DNA from: Devosia oryzisoli
GTDB taxonomy: Bacteria; Pseudomonadota; Alphaproteobacteria; Rhizobiales; Devosiaceae
Reading direction: 5' to 3'
DNA: 64,000 bases
Assembly (NCBI RefSeq): GCF_014837245.1
Contig: NZ_JACYFU010000002.1
Span: forward strand, 806,001-870,000
Below, in pieces: positions 26,309 through 34,016 of this stretch. The stretch's first letter is position 1; every line of letters begins with the position of its first letter. The position numbers and the translations under genes are program-made. The notes under the pieces were generated by a model. The model ran no database searches and was not told where the DNA came from. It saw nothing but the letters and a program-made list of their open reading frames with translations.

Positions 26309-26347
26309 ATGATAGCACAATCCGTACATTGCCATCATCGCTATCAT
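26309..26347. promoter_or_regulatory. Inverted repeat, candidate FitA operator
   Basis: ATGATAGC at 26309-26316 and GCTATCAT at 26340-26347 are perfect inverted copies with 23 bases between. GCCATCAT at 26331-26338 is a near copy. The repeat ends 20 bases before the antitoxin start. FitA-type RHH antitoxins bind inverted repeats in their own promoter, so this is the likely autoregulatory site. Confidence 0.55.
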
Positions 26348-26367
26348 TTTACCGGACATAACATCAA

Positions 26368-26622
26368 ATGCCCGCCGTGACCATTCGCAACATCTCCAAC
26401 GAGACCCACCGCGCCCTTAAGGTGCGCGCGGCCCAGCATGGCCGCAGCACCGAGGCGGAAATTCGTGACATTCTGGAATCGGCGGTTCGCCCGGCAGAAC
26501 GCCTACGCCTCGGCTCCGCCATGTCGGCGTTGAGCCGCAAGGCCGGGCTAAGCAATGCCGATTTCGAGACGCTGGAGCAGGTCCGCAGCAGAACGCCCGC
26601 GACACCGATGAGCTTTGAATGA
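26368..26622 (+). CDS. FitA-like ribbon-helix-helix antitoxin
   Basis: An 84-aa protein. The N-terminus PAVTIRNISNETHRALKVRAAQHGRSTEAEIRDILESAV is the ribbon-helix-helix DNA-binding fold of FitA/StbC antitoxins. The C-terminal part (LSNADFETLEQVRSRTPATPMSFE) should wrap the toxin. Its stop overlaps the toxin start (ATGA), the usual coupling of these pairs. It should repress its own promoter with the toxin as co-repressor. Confidence 0.88.
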   Translation: MPAVTIRNISNETHRALKVRAAQHGRSTEAEIRDILESAVRPAERLRLGSAMSALSRKAGLSNADFETLEQVRSRTPATPMSFE

Positions 26623-27041
26623 TCGTTCTGGATACGAATGTTGTCTCCGAGGCGATGAAGCCGGAGCCGGAGCCCGTGGTGCGCGACTGGCTGGACGAAC
26701 AGGCCGCGGAAACGCTCTACATCTCCAGCGTGACCGTTGCGGAACTCCTGTTCGGCATCGGCGCGCTGCCCGATGGTCGACGCAAGCAGAAGCTCACCGC
26801 CACACTTGACGGGATGCTTCCGCTGTTCCAGGGCAGAATACTCGCCTTTGACACAGATGCCGCGCGCCATTATGCCGATCTTGCTGTTGCGGCCCGCAAG
26901 GCAGGTAAGGGCTTTCCGACGCCGGACGGTTATATCGCCGCTATCGCAACCGCCCATGGTTTCACCGTTGCAACGCGCGACGCCAGCGCCTTCAGCGCGG
27001 CAGGCGTTCCGATCATAGACCCCTGGACTGCCCGGCACTGA
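26619..27041 (+). CDS. FitB/VapC-like PIN-domain toxin
   Basis: A 140-aa PIN-domain ribonuclease. Conserved acidic residues are visible: Asp in VLDTNVVSE (about residue 5), Glu in VTVAELLFGI (about residue 42), Asp in PDGYIAAIA (about residue 103) and Asp in VATRDASAF (about residue 120). All four metal ligands are present, so the toxin looks functional. It would cleave RNA, often tRNA, when the antitoxin is degraded. It lies between a dead urease operon and an IS66-type remnant, a usual accessory-DNA setting. Confidence 0.9.
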   Translation: MIVLDTNVVSEAMKPEPEPVVRDWLDEQAAETLYISSVTVAELLFGIGALPDGRRKQKLTATLDGMLPLFQGRILAFDTDAARHYADLAVAARKAGKGFPTPDGYIAAIATAHGFTVATRDASAFSAAGVPIIDPWTARH

Positions 27042-27213
27042 GCAAGGGCGCGCGCATCTCTTGCGGGCTTAACCAAGGGACGAAAGACTGCCTGTTTAAG
27101 GCGGCTCCGCCCCGCAGAATCTGCTTCAGGGGCCGGTGGCGGAAAGCATGGGTACGCGACTGCAACTCCCGGCATCCAGGTCCAAGGTAAGCATCCGGTG
27201 AAGGCCGCAGAAA

Positions 27214-27438
27214 TCAGGGCCGCCGGTGTTCGCGGATGAGGTCGTGCAAGCACTCGATGCCGTAGGGGGTGAAGGCCATGACGCCGTCTTTGTCGTCCAG
27301 GCTGAAGACCCAGATGACGCCATCCTCAGGTTCCATCTCGATAGCGATTTCCAAAAGCCAGTCGACGTCCTCCCCAATTTCGACCGCAACACGGTCGATG
27401 GTTTTTACGGAGCTTTCCTTGTTCAGTTGGGTGGTCAT
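27214..27438 (-). CDS. Small hypothetical protein in IS66 remnant
   Basis: A 74-aa acidic protein (TIDRVAVEIGEDVDWLLEIA and then DGVIWVFSLDDKDGVMAFT). I do not recognise a named family. The ATG at 27438 was chosen because upstream codons would overlap the pRiA4b-type gene, whose stop is 23 bases away. Its position inside the IS66 end, directly behind the pRiA4b ORF-3 gene, suggests a passenger gene of the element. Confidence 0.55.
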   Translation of the reverse strand: MTTQLNKESSVKTIDRVAVEIGEDVDWLLEIAIEMEPEDGVIWVFSLDDKDGVMAFTPYGIECLHDLIREHRRP

Positions 27439-27460
27439 GGGGCTCTGTGTGTGAACCGGG

Positions 27461-28066
27461 TTAGTTGATGCGGTTCCTGGACTTCTCAAACCCGGCCTTC
27501 CCCACCGCGCGCCTGCGGGCGAGTTTGGCGAGGCGCGCAGTGATGACGTCCAGTCCGATGTCGGTCGGATCGAAGGGACGTCCATACCAGGTCATGACGC
27601 TGTCGTGCTCACGATGTTTGGGATCTGCAATGGCTTCGAGGAACTCTTCGAAGCCCGGCAGGCCGCCTACATCTTCTGGTGGGGCGCGACGGGCGCCGTC
27701 GACAAAGCGCGGGTAGTCGACCATCGGGTCTGCAGCGACAACTTCCTCGACCACAACACTATGGCGCCAGTCGTCGCCAAAATCGTAGGTGTAGGTGAAG
27801 CGGGTCTCACCGCGGGCCAGAATAGCGCCGAGACGGATGTAGCGCGCGTCGCGCATATCGTCGCCCCAGTCGGGATCGGGATAGCCATAGCGGCGGTCGC
27901 CGACCTCGAACTGGAAGAGATGATAGTCCTCAAACAGCATGGCGGCCTGGATAACATCGTGCACTGCCTTGAGAGTGCTGGTCAGGGGCACCTCGACGCG
28001 CCGCCAAATGGCGGGCTCCACATCGTCGAGCTGGATGTGGAGCCGGACAATACGGTCGTTGTTCAC
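27461..28066 (-). CDS. pRiA4b ORF-3 family protein
   Basis: A 201-aa protein. VRLHIQLDDVEPAIWRRVEV and TLKAVHDVIQAAMLFEDYHLFQFEVGDRRYG are the start and core of the PRiA4_ORF3 family. FTYTYDFGDDWRHSVVVE and YPRFVDGARRAPPEDVGGLPGFEEF follow, the most conserved part. Function is unknown, but the family is often carried by IS66-like elements. The GTG start at 28066 has AGGAAG 7 bases upstream and overlaps the original stop of the tnpC frame (GTGA), implying coupled translation with the transposase. A start at 28279 would run inside tnpC. Confidence 0.82.
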   Translation of the reverse strand: MNNDRIVRLHIQLDDVEPAIWRRVEVPLTSTLKAVHDVIQAAMLFEDYHLFQFEVGDRRYGYPDPDWGDDMRDARYIRLGAILARGETRFTYTYDFGDDWRHSVVVEEVVAADPMVDYPRFVDGARRAPPEDVGGLPGFEEFLEAIADPKHREHDSVMTWYGRPFDPTDIGLDVITARLAKLARRRAVGKAGFEKSRNRIN

Positions 28067-28409
28067 GCGGTCTTCCTGATCTGATGTTGGGCCACCCAGT
28101 TCCACGGCATCAAGTCGTCCAGCTGGTGGCTGGATGATCGGCGATACGGGCAAGAACATCGGCGAGCCAGGCCTGCGGGTCAACATCGTTGAGCTTGGCG
28201 GTGGCGATGAGGCTGTACATGAACGCGGCCCGCTGCCCGCCACGGTCGGAGCCGGCGAATAGCCAGGACTTCCTTCCAAGTGCGATACCTCTCAGAGCCC
28301 GCTCTGCGGCATTGTTGGTCAGACAGACCCTGCAATCCTGAAGGAACTGGGTAAATGCGGGCCAGCGCTTGAACATGTAGTCCATGGCCTTGGCCAGATC
28401 GTCGTGCCG
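28063..28409 (-). pseudogene. IS66 transposase TnpC, C-terminal fragment
   Basis: The - strand reads LAKAMDYMFKRWPAFTQFLQ, then CLTNNAAERALRGIALGRKSW and FAGSDRGGQRAAFMYSLIAT, the C-terminal part of the IS66 DDE transposase. After DHPATS the frame stops (28110). A one-base shift restores QLDDLMPWNWVAQHQ and a stop at 28065-28063, the true family end. The N-terminal two thirds are missing because the IS3 element sits at 28410. Not functional. Confidence 0.85.
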
Positions 28410-28470
28410 AGAGGTGGTTCGGTTTGTCTGAACAGGTTCCGGGCGCTTTCTAAGTGGTTTTCCGCCTCGG

Positions 28471-29301
28471 TTATGCCGCTGCCGCTTCGGGCATTGGCTG
28501 GTTGAAGTAGGCCTGATCGGGAGTTTTCCCGTCAAGCGATGAGTGTGGAGGTCGGCTATTGTAAAAGCCGAGATAACGGCCGATCGACGCACGGGCTTCC
28601 GAGACGCCGACATAGGCCCGCAGGTAGACCTCCTCGTATTTGATAGTCCGCCACAGACGCTCAACGAAGACGTTGTCGCGCCAGGCTCCCTTGCCATCCA
28701 TGCTGATCTTGATCTCGCGGGCGGCCAGCACCTTGATAAACTCGGTCGATGTGAATTGGCTGCCTTGGTCGGTATTGAGGATCTCGGGTGCGCCGTGCTT
28801 TGTCAGAGCCTCTTCCAGGGCTTCGATACAAAAATCCGCCTCGAGTGTGATCGACACCCGCCATGCCAGGACACGTCGGGTGAACCAGGCGAGCACGGCA
28901 GCGAGGTAGATGAACCCACGCGCCATGGGGATGTAGGTGATGTCCATCGCCCAGACCTGGTTGGGCGGGGTGATGAGCAGCTTCCTGAGCAGATAGGGGT
29001 AGATCTTGTGCCCCGGCGCAGGTTTCGAGGTATTCGGTTTGCGATAGAGCGCCTCGATCCCCATCCGCTTCATCAGCGTGGCAATATGCAGCCGCCCGAC
29101 CTTGAACCCTTCCTGGACCAGTAATCCCTGCAACATCCGGCTGCCCGCAAACGGGAACTCCATGTGCAGCTTGTCGATGCGGTGCATCAGCTTCAGATCG
29201 GCGTCCGACATCGGGCGGGGCTTGTAGTAGACGCTGCCCCGGCTGATCCCCAAAACGATGGCCTGGCGGCTGACGCTCAGCTTGGCCGAGGGATCGATCA
29301 T
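28471..29301 (-). CDS. IS3-family transposase OrfB (DDE integrase core)
   Basis: A 276-aa protein. An N-terminal HTH_21-like region (DLKLMHRIDKLHMEFPFAGSRMLQGLL) is followed by the rve integrase core. Catalytic Asp 1 is in WAMDITYIP (about residue 119), Asp 2 in LNTDQGSQFTS (about residue 180) and Glu in NVFVERLWRTIKYEEVY (about residue 215). Motif spacing fits the DD(35)E of IS3. It starts inside the last codons of orfA. GCAAAAAGATGA at the junction could allow a -1 ribosomal shift to give the OrfAB fusion transposase. Confidence 0.92.
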   Translation of the reverse strand: MIDPSAKLSVSRQAIVLGISRGSVYYKPRPMSDADLKLMHRIDKLHMEFPFAGSRMLQGLLVQEGFKVGRLHIATLMKRMGIEALYRKPNTSKPAPGHKIYPYLLRKLLITPPNQVWAMDITYIPMARGFIYLAAVLAWFTRRVLAWRVSITLEADFCIEALEEALTKHGAPEILNTDQGSQFTSTEFIKVLAAREIKISMDGKGAWRDNVFVERLWRTIKYEEVYLRAYVGVSEARASIGRYLGFYNSRPPHSSLDGKTPDQAYFNQPMPEAAAA

Positions 29302-29609
29302 CTTTTTGCGCTCGGCAGCAGACCCGCTTTGCCGAGCGCGCCCGACAAAAAATCGTTCTCCAGCGTCAGCTCTCCGATCTTCGCATGTAGGGTCTTCACA
29401 TCGATGATCGGTTCTGGCTCAGCTTTCGGGGCTTCACCGAAAACTCCGGTCGCGCCCTCAAGCAGCTGATCGCGCCACTGCTTGATCTGGTTCGGGTGAA
29501 CGTCGAAATCCTGCCCCAGCTCAATCAGCGTCTTCTCGCCCTTGATCGCAGCTACAGCCACTTTCGCCTTGAATGCCGGGCTGTGGTTCCGGCGCGGTCG
29601 TCTGGTCAT
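29298..29609 (-). CDS. IS3-family transposase OrfA
   Basis: A 103-aa protein with the HTH_Tnp_1 layout: SPAFKAKVAVAAIKGEKTLIELGQDFDVHPNQIKQWRDQLLEG (about residues 10-52) is the helix-turn-helix, followed by a heptad region (LHAKIGELTLENDFLSGALGKAG) for dimerisation. Its stop overlaps the orfB start. It provides sequence-specific binding to the element ends when fused to OrfB. Confidence 0.9.
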   Translation of the reverse strand: MTRRPRRNHSPAFKAKVAVAAIKGEKTLIELGQDFDVHPNQIKQWRDQLLEGATGVFGEAPKAEPEPIIDVKTLHAKIGELTLENDFLSGALGKAGLLPSAKR

Positions 29610-29779
29610 GGTCTTCTCCTCGCTCGCAGCATCATGCTGCCGTTACGCGGAAAATCCACCTATCCCGGCTGTTCAGATTGTCCGAACCACCTCTATCCTC
29701 AATCACAAATCGCCAGAACTTGAGTCCGCAGAGTCGGCTTCAAGGTGAAACGGTCTAGCGCTTTCACTTGAGAAAACGT

Positions 29780-29802
29780 GGGCGGGCCTGATCGGCCCGC
29801 CC
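29780..29802 (-). terminator. Intrinsic terminator of the ABC operon
   Basis: GGGCGGGCC-TGATC-GGCCCGCCC is a perfect 9-bp stem 11 bases after the binding-protein stop on the - strand, followed there by ACGTTTTCTC. It should end the operon that runs from 34976 down to 29814. Confidence 0.8.
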
Positions 29803-29813
29803 GTATCTATGTC

Positions 29814-30962
29814 TCAGCGGGAATTGACGATCCAGAAATCCTGCCAGTCTTGAAGGCGCGTAAAGTCGCTTTCGGTGGTAGCAGAATCCGTGACGTGCAG
29901 TTGATCAACAATGTCGATAACACCGGAGGGTTCATCTGCCGGCATTGTAGCCTCGGTGTTTGTCGACAACTTCCCGTCGCCGAGCTGAGGAGCCATTCCT
30001 TCTTCGGTCATGATATAATGAACGAAGAGCTTCGACGCATTGGGGTGTTTTGTGCCGGCGGCGATCACCGCCACGCGCGGTGTCAGCTGACCAACGAATG
30101 GCTTCATGCCGTCGCAGATGCCCATGCCGTATCCGTCTTCGACAGCATCACCGAAGATCGCTGCGCTGACAAAGCCCATAAATGGCTCGGCCTGGCCCGG
30201 TGCCCCCACGATCGGCCCGACATCGGAATCGGAACGCGTGACCGTAGGCTGGTTGGCAGCGAAGCGCTTTACCCACTCGGCAGTTGCGCTCGCTTCGTCG
30301 GTTTTTAGCGGCTCGCCAAAATAGTCCTCATAGGCCTTGGCCATTTCTTCGTCAGCATTAGTTTCCAGCTGGTTGAACCAGAACATCGTCTCGTTGCGCA
30401 GCAGGGGATCGGGAATGGCAACGCGCCCCTTCCATTCTGGCTCGGTCAGCGCCCACATGTTGTCGATTGGGCATCCGTCGGCATGGACGTCAGTATTGTA
30501 GGCCCAGACCCAAGGATTGAGGCTGGTAATCGCGGGATGTTGATAATTTTCCGGGATTACGTCAGCCAGATCAGGCGGGAACCAACTCACGCCGATGCCC
30601 TGAGGGAGAATCTGGGACGTGACCGAGGGCAGATTGCTCATGTTAAAAACATCGGTCTGCACATTGCCGGCCGCCGCTTCACGAAGCAGTACCTGCTCTT
30701 GCTCCTGGGCCGACATTTTGACGCCGGTGGCCTCTATCCCGTATTTTTCAGAGAAATTCTCGGCCATGGTAACGATCTTGCCGGTGGCATCGATAACGGT
30801 GATTGGGCCTTCCTGTTTGGCGGCATCGATCAGTGCTTGGAGCGAGTAGTCACTATCGGCAATGCCGATGGATACTTCCTGGCCGAGCGCAACACTCGAC
30901 GAGCCGATCGCCACCATGGCGATGATGCTGACTCCGGAGAGCAATTTTAGCAATTTTGGCAT
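29814..30962 (-). CDS. ABC importer substrate-binding protein, ferric/AfuA-like type
   Basis: A 382-aa periplasmic binding protein. A signal peptide (PKLLKLLSGVSIIAMVAIGSSSVALG, about residues 2-28) precedes LQALIDAAKQEGPITVIDATGKIVTMAENFSEKYGIEATGVKMS, the N-terminal lobe pattern of the Fe3+-type (SBP_bac_6/AfuA) family. Members bind ferric ion, phosphonates or sugar phosphates. The start at 30962 has GGAGG 7 bases upstream. A start at 30998 adds residues before a well-formed signal peptide. It lies 32 bases after the ATPase stop, last in the operon, and is followed by a strong terminator. The ligand cannot be decided from the sequence. Confidence 0.85.
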   Translation of the reverse strand: MPKLLKLLSGVSIIAMVAIGSSSVALGQEVSIGIADSDYSLQALIDAAKQEGPITVIDATGKIVTMAENFSEKYGIEATGVKMSAQEQEQVLLREAAAGNVQTDVFNMSNLPSVTSQILPQGIGVSWFPPDLADVIPENYQHPAITSLNPWVWAYNTDVHADGCPIDNMWALTEPEWKGRVAIPDPLLRNETMFWFNQLETNADEEMAKAYEDYFGEPLKTDEASATAEWVKRFAANQPTVTRSDSDVGPIVGAPGQAEPFMGFVSAAIFGDAVEDGYGMGICDGMKPFVGQLTPRVAVIAAGTKHPNASKLFVHYIMTEEGMAPQLGDGKLSTNTEATMPADEPSGVIDIVDQLHVTDSATTESDFTRLQDWQDFWIVNSR

Positions 30963-30994
30963 GCGGACCTCCACTTGGGGATTGTGAAAATGTC

Positions 30995-32101
30995 TCATTT
31001 GATCTGAGACACTGTTATGCGCTCGCCCGCCGCATCAAACAGATGCAGATCGAGCGGATCGACCGCAATGCTGACGGTCTCCCCGATCGCGTGGGAAGGC
31101 GCGCTTCCGGCGATGGCGAACACTTTCGCGCCACTTACCGAGAGTTCGATTATCCAGCTGCCACCAGTGGGCAGAATGTCCCTGATTATTGCCGTGCGCG
31201 TGCTCGCTTGAGCTGGCGAGGGGTTTGAATTGCCGATGCGGATTGTTTCGGGCCGCATGCCGACCGAGGCCGGCCTCTGCGGGATTGCGAGCCCGGCCAG
31301 CACCTCATTCATCCACTGCGCCAGCGCTGAGTGCTCGCCGTCTTCGATCGCAACTATATTGATCGGCAAGCTGCCCACAAATTCGGCGACGAAGCGGTTG
31401 GCCGGGCGCTGATAGATATCGTCAGGGGTACCCAGTTGCTGTAGCCGGCCTTCGCTCATCACGGCAATCTTGGTGGCCAGGGTCATAGCTTCCCATTGGT
31501 CGTGCGTCACAAAGACGATGGTTGCCCCCAGATCCTTGTGGATGCGCCGCAACTCGGCCCGCATTTCGAGACGAAGTTTAGCGTCGAGATTGGAAAGCGG
31601 CTCATCAAGCAGGATGACAGACGGGTTCAGCGCCAGCATGCGCGCCAACGCCACGCGCTGCTGCTGTCCACCCGACAGTTGATTGGGGTAGCGGTTGCGA
31701 TATTGCGCAATGCCGAGCTTTTCGGTCACCTGGGCAATGATTGCCTCGCGCTCGGTCTTGCCAACCTTGTTGAGCTTGAGACCAAAGGCAATGTTCTCAT
31801 CTACGCTCAGATGCGGCCAGAGCGCATAGCTCTGGAACACCAGGCCCAGGCCCCGTTTTTCGGGAGGCGTAAATATCCCGCCCGACACCGAAACCATGAG
31901 CCTCCCATCCATGGCGATATCGCCTCTGGTTGGATTTTCTAGGCCGGCTAACATTCGCAATGTGGTGGTTTTACCGCACCCGGAAGGTCCGAGCAGGCAC
32001 AGGAACTCACCTTCCTTGATCTCGATCGAAAGATCATCGACCGCCATCGGGCTTCTCTGGCCGTAGGATTTTGAAACATGTGAAAGCGTGATTGAGGACA
32101 T
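30995..32101 (-). CDS. ABC importer ATP-binding protein, FbpC/PotA type
   Basis: A 368-aa ATPase. Walker A is GPSGCGKTT (about residues 37-45), the signature LSGGQQQRVALARML, Walker [17 protein letters not shown] and the H-loop VTHDQ. A C-terminal TOBE-like regulatory domain follows (PASVGMRPETIRIG to SIAVDPLDLHLFD). The ATG at 32101 shares one base with the permease stop (TAATG), so translation is coupled. Longer readings overlap the permease gene. It energises the fused permease upstream. Confidence 0.9.
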   Translation of the reverse strand: MSSITLSHVSKSYGQRSPMAVDDLSIEIKEGEFLCLLGPSGCGKTTTLRMLAGLENPTRGDIAMDGRLMVSVSGGIFTPPEKRGLGLVFQSYALWPHLSVDENIAFGLKLNKVGKTEREAIIAQVTEKLGIAQYRNRYPNQLSGGQQQRVALARMLALNPSVILLDEPLSNLDAKLRLEMRAELRRIHKDLGATIVFVTHDQWEAMTLATKIAVMSEGRLQQLGTPDDIYQRPANRFVAEFVGSLPINIVAIEDGEHSALAQWMNEVLAGLAIPQRPASVGMRPETIRIGNSNPSPAQASTRTAIIRDILPTGGSWIIELSVSGAKVFAIAGSAPSHAIGETVSIAVDPLDLHLFDAAGERITVSQIK

Positions 32102-33954
32102 TATTTGCTTCCCAGCCCATCCGAGAGATTGCTTTTGGTGATGTGCTGCACACCGAGGGTGCCCACGAAGGCGATGACGCAAACCATCAGCACCACTGCG
32201 TTGGAAGCTTGGGTATAGCCATAGTCGACCAATCGGATAGCATAGGTGGTCAACAGATCGGTCCCCGGCACCGCGAGTACCACCACAAGGCTCAACCCCT
32301 TGATGCCGGAAATGAAGGGCAGCAGAACGCCCGAGACCAGCGCCCCCTTCTGTATAGGCACGACGATTGAAACAAGTCGCCGCCACCAGCCCGCACCAAC
32401 GACACGGGCCGCGTCTTCGGGATCCCCGCCTAATTGCATCATGGCCGAAATGCCGGCTCTTGAAGCAAACGGCATCTGGTCGGCCAGCATGGCGAGCACC
32501 AGGATGATGGAGGTGCCATACAGTGCCGGGACCGGACCGCGCGGCACGGCAAACATGGAAAGATAAGCCGCCGCGAACGCAATGCCGGGTACCAGGTACG
32601 GCAAAAAAGTGATGTAACGCAGCAGCGTCGCGACGATCCTGATCGGAGACCGGACTACCGCTATTCCAACCAGCAGACCCAAGAAACCCGCACCAAGCGC
32701 CGCCGTGCCGACAATCCAGATGGTATTGAACGTCGCCAGCCAGAATTCGGGCGTAAGCAATATGCCCTGACGCAGCGCCGTCGTTGTAGTGAGATTATTG
32801 CCAATCCAGAAATCGAGTGTGAGGTTATCGAGGGTAAAGATTCCCGGCATTCGCATCACGGTTGTCAGGGCAAGCGCAACCAAAGGAATGATCGCACTCA
32901 CGAGCAGCACGATGATCGCCCATGTAGTGGCCAGTGGTGCGAACTGGCCCAGCTGAGCGGTCCGCGCCATGCTGCCCTTGCTGCCGATGGTCTGGAATCG
33001 CGACGCCTCCTTGAGGAGCCGCATGTCGATCAGGATCGAGACCCCGCCTAGCAAAACTATGGCACCGGCCAGCACGGCGCTCATCCCAGCCTGGCTGGAA
33101 GAAATGGACCGGAACAAGGAGGTTGCCAGCACGTCGTAGCGCACGGGGACGCCAACAATATACGCTACGCCGAAGTCGCCCAAGCATTTGGCAAAGATGA
33201 GCGTGCAGGCCGAAACCAGCGACGGCAGCATGAGAGGCACGACGATGCGGCGTGCCACATGCATCGGCCCCGCACCCATGATGCGGGCAGCATCTTCGAG
33301 TTGGGCGTCGAATTGGCGCAAGGCGTTGCCGAACAGCAATATGACAAACGGAGAATAGTGGAGGGCCAAGATGAGCGTGATTGGCAACTGTCCATAAGCC
33401 AGCCAATCGGGCGGGGTGAAGCCCAGCGACTCCATCCAACTGGGCGGCCCACCTGTGGTGCGGTTCTTGAACAGCGTGTTCCAGGCGAGTGCGAAGGTCC
33501 AGGACGGCAGCATGTACGGGACGATCAGCGCCGTCGAGAGCCAGCGCTTACCAGGTAGGTCCGTTCGCGATAGCAGCCATCCCAGCGGTGCTCCCACTAG
33601 TAGAGCCACCACGATAGCCCCCACAGCCACCGACAAGGTGTTGAACAGGGGAACCCAGAAGATGTCCTGCGCGACAGGAGAGAACAGGGCCCGCTCGAAA
33701 TAATAGGTCGTAAGGGTGCCTTGGGCTAACCCCGTCCTCGTCTGTTCAGCGAACTGGACCTGCACCGCATCGCCCAGCAGCAGAAAAACCGGGCCGGCAA
33801 TGAGGTAAATAAACACGACAAGCAAACCGAGCGCCAGCAGCGCAGACGGATCGGTCGCGTGTACCTTGAGCCAATAGCGCCATGGCATACCGGTACTCTT
33901 GTTGCCCATAGCGGCGGTGGTGGTCTTTGATGGCGACCCGGATAGAACGCCCAT
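32101..33954 (-). CDS. ABC importer permease, fused two-domain ferric type (FbpB-like)
   Basis: A 617-aa inner-membrane protein with about 12 helices and two BPD_transp_1 units in one chain, as in FbpB/SfuB. Both EAA loops are seen: EDAARIMGAGPMHVARRIVVPLMLPS (first half, about residue 225) and EDAARVVGAGWWRRLVSIVVPIQKG (second half, about residue 515). A single chain therefore forms the whole channel. It starts 62 bases after the PhnD-like gene and overlaps the ATPase start by one base. Confidence 0.9.
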   Translation of the reverse strand: MGVLSGSPSKTTTAAMGNKSTGMPWRYWLKVHATDPSALLALGLLVVFIYLIAGPVFLLLGDAVQVQFAEQTRTGLAQGTLTTYYFERALFSPVAQDIFWVPLFNTLSVAVGAIVVALLVGAPLGWLLSRTDLPGKRWLSTALIVPYMLPSWTFALAWNTLFKNRTTGGPPSWMESLGFTPPDWLAYGQLPITLILALHYSPFVILLFGNALRQFDAQLEDAARIMGAGPMHVARRIVVPLMLPSLVSACTLIFAKCLGDFGVAYIVGVPVRYDVLATSLFRSISSSQAGMSAVLAGAIVLLGGVSILIDMRLLKEASRFQTIGSKGSMARTAQLGQFAPLATTWAIIVLLVSAIIPLVALALTTVMRMPGIFTLDNLTLDFWIGNNLTTTTALRQGILLTPEFWLATFNTIWIVGTAALGAGFLGLLVGIAVVRSPIRIVATLLRYITFLPYLVPGIAFAAAYLSMFAVPRGPVPALYGTSIILVLAMLADQMPFASRAGISAMMQLGGDPEDAARVVGAGWWRRLVSIVVPIQKGALVSGVLLPFISGIKGLSLVVVLAVPGTDLLTTYAIRLVDYGYTQASNAVVLMVCVIAFVGTLGVQHITKSNLSDGLGSK

Positions 33955-34016
33955 GTCTTGCTCGCTGTCAGTTCATGTTTGGATGGGCTGTTCGGTGACC
34001 AGCCATGGCAATACGA

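Larger units (their letters stand above)
27187..28409 (-). mobile_element. IS66-type element remnant with passenger genes
   Basis: One end is recognised by GTAAGCATCCGGTGAAGGCC from 27187, close to the GTAAGCG termini of IS66 elements. Moving inward there is a 74-aa unknown gene, a pRiA4b ORF-3 gene and the C-terminal third of the IS66 transposase (TnpC). The element is then cut at 28409 by a complete IS3 element. The rest of tnpC and the other end are not found beyond that element at 29695, so they were deleted. Confidence 0.6.
28410..29694 (-). mobile_element. Complete IS3-family insertion sequence
   Basis: About 1285 bp bounded by a perfect 13-bp inverted repeat, AGAGGTGGTTCGG at 28410-28422 and CCGAACCACCTCT at 29682-29694. 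The repeat continues imperfectly with TCTGAACAG. It carries intact orfA and overlapping orfB, so it is likely mobile. It is inserted in the IS66 tnpC gene. No matching 3-5 bp direct repeats were found at the edges, consistent with a later deletion of the DNA on one side. Confidence 0.85.
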
